Both the position numbers and the translations under genes were made by a program. A stretch of 14,166 bases of DNA from DAOMOD01 sp964526035 (GTDB taxonomy: Bacteria > Pseudomonadota > Gammaproteobacteria > Xanthomonadales > BPKI01), in contig CAZGKE010000090.1 of the NCBI GenBank assembly GCA_964526035.1, positions 1 through 14,166 on the forward strand, in the 5' to 3' direction. The notes below the pieces were generated by a model. The model was not told where the DNA came from, searched no databases, and worked only from the letters and a program-made list of their open reading frames with translations. This document shows, in pieces, positions 6,210-13,899 of this stretch. Each line of letters starts with the position of its first letter. The stretch's first letter is position 1.

Positions 6210-7355
6210 ATGCCCAGCCTGCAGGCGGGGGGGCGAGTCCCTTATGCTTGGCGACGCCCCAACCCTGGAATCGATGTGGAAAAAGCCACCCCGCACGTCC
6301 GTATCCGCCTTGACGGCAGTCAGCGGGAGTTCGACGCCCGTTTCGGCGAAACCGTGCTGGCGGCCGCGCGCCGTCAGGGGCTGGCCCTGCCCTATTCCTG
6401 CCTCGCCGGACATTGCGGCAGCTGCAAGGCCACGGTGCTGCAGGGCGACTGGCACTACCCGTTCCTGCCGCCGGAAGCGCTGACGGAGGCGGAGAAATCG
6501 CGCGGGCAAGCCCTGCTGTGCCAGGCCGTGCCGCTGTCCGACCTGAGCATCTCGGCGCGCGAGGTGGCTTCGGTGGCCGAGATGCCGCGACGTGCGCTCG
6601 ACATGCGCGTGGATGCACTTGAACAGCTGGCCAGGGACATCATGCGCGTGTGGCTGGTACCGCCGGCGGGTGAGCAGCTGCGCTACCTGGCCGGACAATA
6701 TCTCGACGTGCTGCTGGCCGAGGGCAAGCGCCGCGCATTTTCGATTGCCAATGCGCCGGAGTGCAACGATGGTCGCCTGGAGCTGCACATCAAACGGGTG
6801 CCCGGCGGCGGCTTCACCGAGCAGGTGTTCACTGCGCTGCGCCCGGGCGACGTGCTGCACGTGGAGGCGCCGATGGGCACCTTCGTGGCGCGCGAGGACA
6901 GCGAGCGGCCGCTGCTGTTCGTCGCCGGCGGCACCGGCTTCGCGCCCGTCAAGGCGCTCATCGAGCATTTCCTGCATCTCGGCACGCGCCGACAGATGCG
7001 CCTGTACTGGGGCGCGCGCCATCTCTCCGAGCTGTATCTGCGCGAGCTACCGGTAGCGTGGCAGCGCGACCGCCACCTGCACTACGAGCCGGTGCTGTCG
7101 GATGCGTCCGGGCCCGGACTGCGCAGCGCTCTGGTGCACGAGGCGGTGCTTGCCGACCTGCCCGATCTGTCGCCCTACGACGTCTACATGAGCGGCCCGC
7201 CAAGTCTGATCGAGGCGGGGCGTCGCGCGTTTCCGGCCGCCGGTCTGCCCGAGGACCGTCTGTTCTACGACTCCTTCGACTACGCCCCCGATGTGCTCGC
7301 CGCGATCCTCGCCCAGCGCGCCGGTCTGTTGACGGCGGTCACCTCCGGCCAATGA
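6210..7355 (+). CDS. 2Fe-2S ferredoxin/FAD/NAD(P)H oxidoreductase (CDP-6-deoxy-delta-3,4-glucoseen reductase-like)
   Basis: This 381-residue single-chain electron-transfer reductase moves electrons from NAD(P)H through FAD to a plant-type 2Fe-2S cluster and on to an unknown acceptor. The N-terminal ferredoxin domain (about 28-118) carries the cluster ligands C64, C69, C72 (CLAGHCGSC) and C104. The FAD domain has RAFSIAN (175-181). The nucleotide-binding domain has LLFVAGGTGFAPVKAL (235-250), VYMSGPPSLI (325-334) and the C-terminal FYDSFDYAP (352-360). Proteins of this build are often annotated as glucoseen reductase (AscD), but no deoxysugar gene is nearby, so the name describes the fold rather than the pathway. 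The start is uncertain: residues 1-22 from the ATG at 6210 match no domain, and a GTG at 6276 would give a 359-residue form. It is the first gene of a likely four-gene operon, 45 bases before the PH-domain pair. Confidence 0.87.
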   Translation: MPSLQAGGRVPYAWRRPNPGIDVEKATPHVRIRLDGSQREFDARFGETVLAAARRQGLALPYSCLAGHCGSCKATVLQGDWHYPFLPPEALTEAEKSRGQALLCQAVPLSDLSISAREVASVAEMPRRALDMRVDALEQLARDIMRVWLVPPAGEQLRYLAGQYLDVLLAEGKRRAFSIANAPECNDGRLELHIKRVPGGGFTEQVFTALRPGDVLHVEAPMGTFVAREDSERPLLFVAGGTGFAPVKALIEHFLHLGTRRQMRLYWGARHLSELYLRELPVAWQRDRHLHYEPVLSDASGPGLRSALVHEAVLADLPDLSPYDVYMSGPPSLIEAGRRAFPAAGLPEDRLFYDSFDYAPDVLAAILAQRAGLLTAVTSGQ

Positions 7356-7400
7356 GTTGCGGCACATGTGCCGGACTGTTCCAACGCGCAGGATGATTCC

Positions 7401-7904
7401 ATGAACGACACCATGTCCCGCTCGCGAGACCCCGAACTGCAGCGCGTCGACCCGCGCCTGCGCTGGATCTGGAGCGTGCAGTGGCTGGTCTTCATGCTGC
7501 CGGTGACGCTCGCGGGCGTGACCTTCGCCATCGGCACGGGTCGCGTGCTGGCACTCGAGACGCTGGCGCTGGTCGCCCTGCCCTTGAGCGCCATGCTCAG
7601 TGTGGCCGCGGTGACCGGCTACCTGCACCTGTACTGGCAACGCTACCGCTATGCCGAGGTTGCCGACGGTCTGCTGATCGAAAGCGGCGTGTGGTGGCGC
7701 AAGCGCACCCTGGTGCCGCGCTCGCGGGTGCAGCACACCGACGTCAAGCACGGGCCGCTGCAACGACGCCTGGGCCTCGCCACCCTGGTGATCCACACCG
7801 CGGCCACGCGCAATCAGGCGGTCGAACTGCCGGGACTCACCGAAGCGCACGCCGAGACGCTGCGCGACGACCTGCTGGGCAGGAGCGGCAGCGATGCCGT
7901 CTGA
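7401..7904 (+). CDS. Membrane protein with one bacterial PH domain (YdbS-like, bPH_2)
   Basis: This 167-residue inner-membrane protein has two hydrophobic helices (about 26-46 and 52-74). They are followed by a cytoplasmic bacterial PH domain of the bPH_2 (YdbS/YvcR) type at about 80-158, with the signature RYRYAEVADGLLIESGVWWRKRTLVPRSRVQHTDVKHGPLQRRLGLATLVIHTA spread over residues 81-134. The start at 7401 has AGGA at 7390-7393, seven bases upstream; an upstream GTG at 7368 is less likely. The stop overlaps the next start by 11 bases, which indicates coupled translation with the YdbT-like partner. In Bacillus the YdbS/YdbT pair counters a class of bacteriocin; the biochemical role in Gram-negatives is not settled. 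Family and topology are clear, function is not. Confidence 0.85.
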   Translation: MNDTMSRSRDPELQRVDPRLRWIWSVQWLVFMLPVTLAGVTFAIGTGRVLALETLALVALPLSAMLSVAAVTGYLHLYWQRYRYAEVADGLLIESGVWWRKRTLVPRSRVQHTDVKHGPLQRRLGLATLVIHTAATRNQAVELPGLTEAHAETLRDDLLGRSGSDAV

Positions 7905-9423
7905 AGCGCTGCCCGCTCAGCGCGGCGTGCCCGACGACGCCTATCGCCTGCATCCCTGGTCATGGCTGTTCACCCTGCTCGCCTTCCTGCGCCAGTTCAT
8001 ACTGCCGCTGCTGGCACTGCTGATATTCGGCGGCGGCGGTCGCTGGTGGGAATGGGTGGGCATTGTCGCGGCACCGCTGCTGGTGATATCGGCGGTGGTC
8101 TATGCGCTGACCTTCCGCTACTGGCTCGAGGACGGCGCGCTGGTGCTGCGCTCGGGTCTGCTGATGCGCCAGCGCAGGGTGCTGCCGCTTGCACGCATCC
8201 AGAACATCGGTCGCCGCCAGAATCTCCTGCATCGCGCGTTCGGCGTCACCGAGCTGCAGGTGGAATCCGCCGGCGGCGTGACTTCGGAAGCGCATATGCG
8301 CGTGCTCACTCTGGCCGAGGCCGACCGCCTCGAAAAGCTGCTGCGCGAGGGCGCCGAACTCGAGGGCGATGTGCTCGACGAGACCGACGCTCCGCTGCTT
8401 GAAGTGCCCGTTCCGGAACTGATACGCCTCGGTCTGATTTCCAACCGCGGCATGATCGTGATCGGCGCAGCGATCGCCTTCCTGGCGCAGACCGGCGACG
8501 GACTGGAGCGCATCGCCCGACCGCTGACCAACACGGCCGAACGTCTGTTCGGACAGTACTTCGCCGATCGCAGCTTCGACACCCCCGCCGTGGTGATCGG
8601 CGTGGTGGCCCTGGTAGTGCTGGCGCTGGTCGCGGTGCGCCTGCTTTCGGTGCTGATCGCGCTGGTCTCGTTCTACGACTTTCGCCTCGCCGAACGCCAC
8701 GGCCGCTTCACCGCCGAGTACGGCCTGCTGACGCGGGTGCGCACCTCGGCAACGCGCGCCAAGATCCAGAAGGTCTGGATCGACGAGAGCCTGCTGCATC
8801 GGCTGTTCGGCCGCGTCACCGTGCGCCTCGACGTGGCCGGCACCGAGGCCGTGAACGAAGGCGAGGGTCGACGCATGCGCTGGCTGGCGCCGCTGTGTAC
8901 GCCCGCCCAGGCGAAAGCTCTGGTCGCCGCGGTGATGCCCGGCGTCGATGTCGATGCCTTGCCGTGGCAGCGGGTCCACGCCAGTGCGCGCAGGCGGCGC
9001 TTCCGTCGCCCGGCGCTGGCGTGGACGATTCCGCTGCTGATGGGGGCCTGGTTCTATTCGCCCTGGCTGCTGCTGGCCCTTGGCCTGGTCCCGCTGCAGT
9101 GGCTCGCAGCGCGCGGCTGGGCGCAGTACAGCGGTCATGCGCTGGATGAACTCGTCTTTGCCGTGCGCCGCGGCTGGCTGGGGCGCATGGTGGTGCTCGC
9201 GCGCTGCGACCGCACCCAGGTGCTGCGCCTGTCGCACACGCCGTTCGATCGCCGCTACGGCACCGCCACCCTGGAGATGGACGTGGCCGGCGGTGGCCAG
9301 TCGGAGCGACTGCGCCTGGCGTTCATGGCGCTCGACCACGCCGAAGCGGTGTTCGCACGGCTCGGTTCGGTGAATGCCGGGGACCCCCTTCTGGCACAGG
9401 CCCCGCAGACGAACAACGCCTAG
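7894..9423 (+). CDS. Membrane protein with three bacterial PH domains (YdbT-like, bPH_2)
   Basis: This 509-residue partner of the preceding protein repeats the unit of membrane helices plus bPH_2 domain three times. Helices at about 24-46 and 55-73 precede PH domain 1 (75-150; TFRYWLEDGALVLRSGLL). Helices at about 184-200 and 232-260 precede domain 2 (261-345; FRLAERHGRFTAEYGLL). Helices at about 375-405 precede domain 3 (412-490; VFAVRRGWLGRMVVLARC). Each PH unit keeps the run of a basic segment, an arginine-rich turn and a LxRLFG or similar motif (LLHRAFG 111-117, LLHRLFG 300-306, PFDRRYG 450-456), so the protein is an internal triplication. The ATG has AGGAG at 7881-7885, eight bases upstream. 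It lies in an operon-like run, with 30 bases to the next gene. It probably forms a complex with the YdbS-like protein; no enzymatic activity is expected. Confidence 0.87.
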   Translation: MPSEALPAQRGVPDDAYRLHPWSWLFTLLAFLRQFILPLLALLIFGGGGRWWEWVGIVAAPLLVISAVVYALTFRYWLEDGALVLRSGLLMRQRRVLPLARIQNIGRRQNLLHRAFGVTELQVESAGGVTSEAHMRVLTLAEADRLEKLLREGAELEGDVLDETDAPLLEVPVPELIRLGLISNRGMIVIGAAIAFLAQTGDGLERIARPLTNTAERLFGQYFADRSFDTPAVVIGVVALVVLALVAVRLLSVLIALVSFYDFRLAERHGRFTAEYGLLTRVRTSATRAKIQKVWIDESLLHRLFGRVTVRLDVAGTEAVNEGEGRRMRWLAPLCTPAQAKALVAAVMPGVDVDALPWQRVHASARRRRFRRPALAWTIPLLMGAWFYSPWLLLALGLVPLQWLAARGWAQYSGHALDELVFAVRRGWLGRMVVLARCDRTQVLRLSHTPFDRRYGTATLEMDVAGGGQSERLRLAFMALDHAEAVFARLGSVNAGDPLLAQAPQTNNA

Positions 9424-9453
9424 ACTGGCGCCCCCCTGAACTGGAAGTCGGCC

Positions 9454-11550
9454 ATGATTTCATTGCTGCGTCTCGCACTGCTCACCCCTGTCGCCCTGCT
9501 TGCAGCCTGTGGCGGATCGCAGCCACCGCCGGCACCGCCGGCCCAGGTCAGTCCGCCTGCTGCAGCCGCAGAAGTTGCGGAAGCGCCAGCCGAAGTGGCC
9601 CTGCTCGAGCGCAGCGTGCTGTTCGGCAACCCCGAGCGCGCCGGCGGCACCGTCAGTCCGGACGGCAAGTGGGTGGCGTGGCTGGCCCCGATCGACGGCG
9701 TGCTGAACGTCTGGGTGGCGCCGTCTGACGATCCCTCCGCCGCCCGCGCGGTGACCGCCGACAGCGGCCGCGGCATCCGCAACCTGTTCTTCCCGTTCGA
9801 CGGCAAGCACATCCTCTATCTGCAGGATCTCGGCGGCAACGAGGATTTCCATCTGTTCGCAGCGCCGCTGGCCGGCGGCGAGGCGCGCAACCTGACGCCC
9901 TATCCTGGTGCCCGCGCCGGCGTACAGCAGATGAGCCGCAAGTTCCCCGGCGAACTGCTGGTCACGCTGAACGACCGCGATGCCCGCTTCTTCGACGTGG
10001 TGCACATTGACATCGACAGCGGCGAGATGCGCCGGGTGCAGGAGAACAACGGCTTCGCCGGCTTCATTGCCGACGAGGACTTCAACGTGCGCCTTGCCAT
10101 CCAGCCGCGTCCCGACGGCGGCAACGAGGTGCTGAAGGCCGATGGCCAGGGCGGCTTCACGCCCTGGTTCACCATCCCCGCCGACGACGCGCTGACCACG
10201 CAGCCCTTCCTGTTCGACAGGCAGGGGCGCCTGGTCATGGTCGACAGCCGCGACCGCAACACCGCGGCGCTGTACCTGCTCGATGTCGAATCGGGCGAAC
10301 GCGCGCTGGTGCACGAGGATCCGCGTGCCGATGTATCCAACGCCATCATCCACCCGCTCACCCTGGAAGTTCAGGCAGCGGCGGTGAACTACCTGCGCAA
10401 CGAGTGGACCGTGCTCGACGCGGCGCTGGAGAAGGATCTCGCCTACCTGCGCACGCTCGGCGACGGCGAGATCTCGATCGCCTCGCGCAGCGACGACGAC
10501 AAGCTGTGGAGCGTGCTGCTGACCCGCGCCGATGCCTCGGCGAAGTACTACCTGTACCGACGCGATGCGGCCAAGGCGCACTTCTGGTTCGACACCCGCC
10601 CGGCACTGGCGGGTGCGCAGCTCGCGCCGATGCATACGCTGGAGCTGAAGTCGCGCGACGGGCTCACCCTGGTCAGCTACCTGACCCTGCCGGTCGCCAG
10701 CGACCCGGAAGGCAGCGGGCGTCCGCAGGCGGCAGTGCCGATGGTGCTGCTGGTGCACGGCGGTCCCTGGGCGCGCGACGGCTATGGCTACAACGGACTG
10801 CACCAGTGGCTGGCCAACCGCGGCTACGCGGTGCTGTCGGTCAACTTCCGCGGCTCCACCGGCTTCGGCAAGGACTTCATCAACGCCAGCACCCACGAGT
10901 GGGCGGGCAAGATGCATGATGACCTTCTCGACGCGGTCGAATGGGCTGTTTCCGAACGCATCACCGAACGCGACAAGGTGGCGATCATGGGCGGCAGCTA
11001 CGGCGGCTACGCCACCCTGGTCGGCCTCACCTTCACTCCGGACGTGTTCGCCTGCGGCGTCGACATCGTCGGCCCGTCCAACATCAACACCCTGCTGGCC
11101 TCGATTCCGCCGTACTGGGAAAGCTTCCGCCGCGTGTTTGCCACGCGCGTCGGTGACCCCGAGACGGAAGAAGGCCGCGCCCTGCTGGAAGCGCGCTCGC
11201 CGCTCAACTTCATCGACAACATCAAGCGACCGCTGCTGATCGGCCAGGGCGCCAACGACCCGCGGGTGAAGCAGGCCGAGAGCGACCAGATCGTCGAGGC
11301 CATGGCGGCCAAGGAGATCCCGGTCACCTACGTGCTGTTCCCCGACGAGGGCCACGGGTTTGCGCGCCCGCCCAACCAGCTGGCCTTCTACGCCATCACC
11401 GAGAGCTTCCTGGGCCGCTGCCTGGGCGGCCGCGTACAGCCGGTCGGCAACGACTTCGAGGGCTCGAGCACCCATGTCCCGCACGGCGCCGGCTACCTGC
11501 GCGGGCTGACCGATGCGCTGGAAGGCTTCGAGCCGACGGTGAAGATGTAG
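9454..11550 (+). CDS. S9 family peptidase (prolyl oligopeptidase/acylaminoacyl-peptidase type), predicted lipoprotein
   Basis: This 698-residue serine peptidase cleaves short peptides, probably in the periplasm. A lipoprotein signal (1-18) ends in the lipobox LAAC with C19; the +2 Gly argues for outer-membrane sorting. A Pro/Ala-rich linker (20-50) follows, then a beta-propeller region (about 55-390; e.g. VSPDGKWVAW 67-76) that gates the active site. The C-terminal alpha/beta-hydrolase domain (about 395-660) has the oxyanion segment LVHGGPW (433-439), nucleophile elbow GGSYGGY (513-519, S515), Asp D602 (GANDPRV) and His H634 (DEGHGF). The catalytic triad is complete. The tail (660-698) is probably an accessory segment. 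The start has GGAAG at 9443-9447, six bases upstream. It follows the PH-protein gene by 30 bases and is likely read from the same message. Natural substrates are unknown. Confidence 0.92.
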   Translation: MISLLRLALLTPVALLAACGGSQPPPAPPAQVSPPAAAAEVAEAPAEVALLERSVLFGNPERAGGTVSPDGKWVAWLAPIDGVLNVWVAPSDDPSAARAVTADSGRGIRNLFFPFDGKHILYLQDLGGNEDFHLFAAPLAGGEARNLTPYPGARAGVQQMSRKFPGELLVTLNDRDARFFDVVHIDIDSGEMRRVQENNGFAGFIADEDFNVRLAIQPRPDGGNEVLKADGQGGFTPWFTIPADDALTTQPFLFDRQGRLVMVDSRDRNTAALYLLDVESGERALVHEDPRADVSNAIIHPLTLEVQAAAVNYLRNEWTVLDAALEKDLAYLRTLGDGEISIASRSDDDKLWSVLLTRADASAKYYLYRRDAAKAHFWFDTRPALAGAQLAPMHTLELKSRDGLTLVSYLTLPVASDPEGSGRPQAAVPMVLLVHGGPWARDGYGYNGLHQWLANRGYAVLSVNFRGSTGFGKDFINASTHEWAGKMHDDLLDAVEWAVSERITERDKVAIMGGSYGGYATLVGLTFTPDVFACGVDIVGPSNINTLLASIPPYWESFRRVFATRVGDPETEEGRALLEARSPLNFIDNIKRPLLIGQGANDPRVKQAESDQIVEAMAAKEIPVTYVLFPDEGHGFARPPNQLAFYAITESFLGRCLGGRVQPVGNDFEGSSTHVPHGAGYLRGLTDALEGFEPTVKM

Positions 11551-11634
11551 CCGGGGAAGCGGTGAGAAGGGATTCCCCCAGCACCACATCTTCATCTTTG
11601 ACACCCATCCCGAGGCACCTCGTTGGTATCAGGT

Positions 11635-11662
11635 CGTCATCCCCGCCTTCGCGGGGATGACG
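11635..11662. repeat. Perfect 12-bp palindromic extragenic repeat (REP-like)
   Basis: The arms cgtcatccccgc and gcggggatgacg flank a four-base loop cttc. The form matches the GTCAT-CCCCGC type of extragenic palindrome that I associate with many proteobacteria and especially Xanthomonadales. It may stabilise or end the peptidase mRNA, or be a REP/RAYT-mobilised unit. Confidence 0.7.
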
Positions 11663-11717
11663 ATGTGGGGTCACCCGGATCCCTGGACACTCTGCTCCGC
11701 TTCGATTCCGCGCGCAT

Positions 11718-11740
11718 GTCGGGGCTGAGGCCTCCCACAA
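11718..11740. repeat. Degenerate extragenic repeat of the GTCGGGGCTGA..CTCCCACAA type
   Basis: The segment has the ends gtcggggctga and cctcccacaa around the palindrome gaggcctc (11727-11734). It resembles a repeat I associate with Xanthomonadales and related genomes, here with an imperfect stem. Only one copy is in the window, so the call rests on remembered form. Confidence 0.4.
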
Positions 11741-11750
11741 GGGCCGTGCC

Positions 11751-11777
11751 TTTGTAGGAGCGCACCCGTGCGCGACC
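11751..11777. repeat. Extragenic repeat of the TGTAGGAGCGCAC..GTGCGCGAC type
   Basis: The segment reads tttgtaggag followed by the palindrome gcgcac-cc-gtgcgc (11760-11773). This form (TGTAGGAGCGC with a following GTGCGCGAC) is one I associate with Pseudomonas and Xanthomonadales intergenic regions. It directly follows the previous repeat, so the two may be one composite unit. Confidence 0.5.
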
Positions 11778-11876
11778 GGGGAGATTTGCGTCTTCTCGGT
11801 TGAGGGTATGTCCGCTGAGGGCGGTTGATTGCTGTGTCATCCATGACCGAGCATGCCGCCTCAGCGCAGCTGTTCC

Positions 11877-11898
11877 CTTCTCCCTGTCTCGGGAGAAG
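11877..11898. repeat. Perfect 8-bp hairpin cttctccc/gggagaag downstream of zapE
   Basis: The arms at 11877-11884 and 11891-11898 flank a six-base loop tgtctc, 28 bases past the zapE stop codon. Similar CCTTCTCCC..GGGAGAAGG elements occur between genes in proteobacteria. It may serve as the 3' hairpin of zapE mRNA, although no U-run follows. Confidence 0.45.
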
Positions 11899-11925
11899 TG
11901 AAAGCAGCGCCACAGGGGCGTGCCC

Positions 11926-13047
11926 TCAGGCGCGGTGTTCGCGCCCGAGGTATTGCTCGCTCTGCATCTCGATCAGGCGGCTGGTGGTGCGCTGGAACTC
12001 CGCCGCCAGCCGCTCGCCGCGATACAGCGCCTGCGGCGGCGCGGCGGCGGAAACCACCAGGTTGACGTTGCGGTCGTAGAACTCATCGACCAGATGGATG
12101 AAGCGCCGCGCGGCATCGTTGTCGTCGCTGCCGAACGTCGGCACGCCGGATACCACCACCGTGTTGAAACTCTGCGCCAGCTCGATGTAGTCCGACACCG
12201 CGCGCGGACCGCCGCACAGCGCCTCGAAGTCGAACCAGATCTCGCCGTCGGCGCGGCGGCGGAACGGTATGGCACGGTCGTTGATCTCGATCGCGCCGTC
12301 CTCTTCGACCTGACCCGGCGCCACGCTGGCGAACATGGCGGCCAGCGCGGCTTCGGCCTCCGCACCCAACGGCTGCTGGTAGACCGGCGCGGCGGTCAGT
12401 GCGCGCAGTCGATAGTCGACGTCGCCGTCCAGATGGTGCACGCGGCAATGGCGTTCGATCAGGTCGATGGCCGGCAGGAACTTGGCGCGCTGCAGTCCAT
12501 CGCGATACAGCTCGCGCGGCGCGATGTTCGACGTCGTGACCAGCACCACGCCGCGACGGAACAGCCCGTCGAGCAGATTCGCCAGGATCATGGCGTCGCC
12601 GATGTCGGCCACGAAGCACTCGTCGAGACACAGCACGCGCGCACGCTCCGCGAAGCGTTCGGCCACCACCTCAAGCGGATCGCGGGTTTCGGCAAGGCGC
12701 TGCAGCTCGGCGTGCACGCGGCGCATGAAGCGGTGGAAGTGCAGGCGCAGCCGCGGCAGCTCGCCGAGGCCACCGTCGAAGAGATCCATCAGGAAGGTCT
12801 TGCCGCGTCCGACGCTGCCGTGCAGATACACACCGCGCGGCGCGGCACGGGGACGTCGCAGCAGACGCTCGAACAGGTTCGGTGGCGGGCGGGTCACCAG
12901 CGCATGGTGCAGTCGCTCCAGCAGCTCCAGGGCGGCACGCTGGCGCCGGTCGTCCTGCCAGTGCCCCGCGGCAATGCCGCGAGCATAGGCGGCAAGCGGG
13001 CCGCCCTGCTCCAGGGGGGTGTTCCGGGACGAGGTTTCCGAACTCAC
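11926..13047 (-). CDS. zapE: Cell division protein ZapE (AFG1-family ATPase)
   Basis: This 373-residue AFG1-like P-loop ATPase has the length and motifs of ZapE. In E. coli ZapE associates with the Z-ring late in division and destabilises FtsZ bundles in an ATP-dependent way. The Walker A motif is HGSVGRGKT (76-84), Walker B is LCLDECFV (139-146), and sensor 1 is VTTSNIAP (170-177). RFMRRVH (106-112), GEIWFDF and CGGPRAVSDY are family blocks. The start is the GTG at 13047-13045, 30 bases after the stop of the upstream hydrolase gene; no in-frame ATG lies near the expected N-terminus and the Shine-Dalgarno is weak. It is convergent with the peptidase gene. In many gammaproteobacteria zapE is next to rplM/rpsI; that context is absent here. 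Confidence 0.93.
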   Translation of the reverse strand: MSSETSSRNTPLEQGGPLAAYARGIAAGHWQDDRRQRAALELLERLHHALVTRPPPNLFERLLRRPRAAPRGVYLHGSVGRGKTFLMDLFDGGLGELPRLRLHFHRFMRRVHAELQRLAETRDPLEVVAERFAERARVLCLDECFVADIGDAMILANLLDGLFRRGVVLVTTSNIAPRELYRDGLQRAKFLPAIDLIERHCRVHHLDGDVDYRLRALTAAPVYQQPLGAEAEAALAAMFASVAPGQVEEDGAIEINDRAIPFRRRADGEIWFDFEALCGGPRAVSDYIELAQSFNTVVVSGVPTFGSDDNDAARRFIHLVDEFYDRNVNLVVSAAAPPQALYRGERLAAEFQRTTSRLIEMQSEQYLGREHRA

Positions 13048-13077
13048 CTGGTCGTCAGGTTGCGGTCCACTGGGCGC

Positions 13078-13755
13078 TCAGGCCTCGGTCTTGACCGGCG
13101 GCAGGTGCGCCTTGATGCCGTTCTTCACGGCGCCGCGCAGGTCCATCAGCCGGCGGTGGAAGAAGTGCCCGGTTTCGGGAATCTCCACCAGGGTCGGCGG
13201 TTCTTCAAGGCCCGCGAGGTACTGACGCAGGGCCTCGGGATCGGCCACATCATCCTCGGTCCCCTGGATCACCAGCCACGGGCAGTCGGGACGCGCCAGG
13301 CTTTCGAAATCCCAGTTCACCACCGGGGGCGCCACGCTGATCAGGCATTTCACTGGCAGGGTCTGCGCAGCGCGCGCCGAGACATAGGCACCGAAGGAAA
13401 AGCCGGCCATCCACAGCTGGTCGTCGGGGCATACCTGCATGACCCACTCCGCCACGGCGATGGCATCCTGGGTTTCGCCGCGGCCCTCGTCGTACTCGCC
13501 GGCCGACTCGCCGACGCCGCGAAAGTTGAAGCGCAACGTGGCCAGGCCGCTCTCGCGCAGGGCGCGCTCGAGCATGGTCACCACCTTGTTGTGAAGGGTG
13601 CCGCCATGCTGCGGGTGCGGATGGCAGATCACCGCCACGCCAGCGCGCGCGTCGGCGGGCTCGGGCAGATCAATCGTGGCCTCGATGCGACCGGCAGGAC
13701 CGACCAGGCTGACCGATCCGGACTCGTTGGGGAAATGATCGGGCGCGTCGCTCAT
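13078..13755 (-). CDS. Alpha/beta hydrolase, COG2945-type
   Basis: This 225-residue cytoplasmic alpha/beta-hydrolase has no signal peptide or membrane segment. Visible elements are the oxyanion segment CHPHPQHGGT (44-53) and NKVVTMLERAL (56-66). RFNFRGVGES (75-84) is typical of the small COG2945 hydrolases. The nucleophile elbow is AGFSFGAY (117-124, S120), followed by the acidic segment QGTEDDVAD (164-172) and the catalytic His in ETGHFFHRR (194-202, H197). All triad residues are present, but the substrate is unknown for the family. I chose the ATG at 13755 over one at 13830 because the extra N-terminus is basic and unlike the family. A TATCAT -10-like hexamer lies eight bases upstream (minus strand of 13764-13769) without a good -35. 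The gene precedes zapE by 30 bases, so the two are probably co-transcribed. Confidence 0.88.
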   Translation of the reverse strand: MSDAPDHFPNESGSVSLVGPAGRIEATIDLPEPADARAGVAVICHPHPQHGGTLHNKVVTMLERALRESGLATLRFNFRGVGESAGEYDEGRGETQDAIAVAEWVMQVCPDDQLWMAGFSFGAYVSARAAQTLPVKCLISVAPPVVNWDFESLARPDCPWLVIQGTEDDVADPEALRQYLAGLEEPPTLVEIPETGHFFHRRLMDLRGAVKNGIKAHLPPVKTEA

Positions 13756-13787
13756 GGCGGCGGATGATAACCGACCGTGAGACCATC

Positions 13788-13807
13788 GCGGCGCGCCGGG
13801 GCGCCGC
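13788..13807. repeat. GC-only hairpin in the hydrolase/acpH intergenic region
   Basis: The arms gcggcgc (13788-13794) and gcgccgc (13801-13807) form a perfect 7-bp stem around a six-base loop gccggg. It sits next to the AT-rich half of the gap and could separate the two divergent transcription units. Confidence 0.35.
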
Positions 13808-13828
13808 ATGATCGCCTTGCACGCAGAC

Positions 13829-13899
13829 AATCACGCACTGAATATCGCCAAAAATTACCCAATATCGTTCAATGAAGCGCAATCACATCGAAATCACAT
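13829..13899. promoter_or_regulatory. AT-rich divergent promoter region with short direct repeats
   Basis: AATATCG occurs at 13841-13847 and again at 13861-13867, exactly 20 bases (about two helical turns) apart. AATCAC occurs at 13829, 13881 and 13892, the last two extending to AATCACAT, 11 bases (one turn) apart. A -35-like TTGCAC lies at 13817-13822 with only poor -10 candidates 16-18 bases on. This could be an operator for acpH or the hydrolase gene; chance is not excluded. Confidence 0.35.

Larger units (their letters stand above)
11551..11925. other. Gene-free convergent intergenic region with extragenic repeats
   Basis: These 375 bases lie between the convergent peptidase and zapE genes. 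Short open frames here have no domain, no ribosome site and poor codon use. The content is a series of palindromic repeats, listed separately. No U-tract terminator is visible for either flanking gene. Confidence 0.7.

Noticed and set aside
6006..7022. 338-codon minus-strand open frame upstream of the sigma factor
   Set aside because: It overlaps the sigma start and the reductase gene antisense; the Gln/His/Arg-rich translation has no domain.
7960..9339. 459-codon minus-strand open frame opposite the YdbT-like gene
   Set aside because: Low-complexity Gln/His/Arg-rich translation with no recognisable motif; a shadow of the plus-strand gene.
9460..11604. 714-codon open frame on the minus strand opposite the S9 peptidase
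   Set aside because: It is fully antisense to a gene with a complete catalytic triad and signal peptide. Its translation is rich in Arg, His, Gln and Ala with no domain, the usual shadow in GC-rich DNA.
11635..11898. CRISPR-like array
   Set aside because: The palindromes differ from one another and there are no regular spacers or repeated units.
11920..13767. 615-codon plus-strand open frame
   Set aside because: It runs antisense across both zapE and the hydrolase gene and shows no motif. Both of those genes have clear family signatures.
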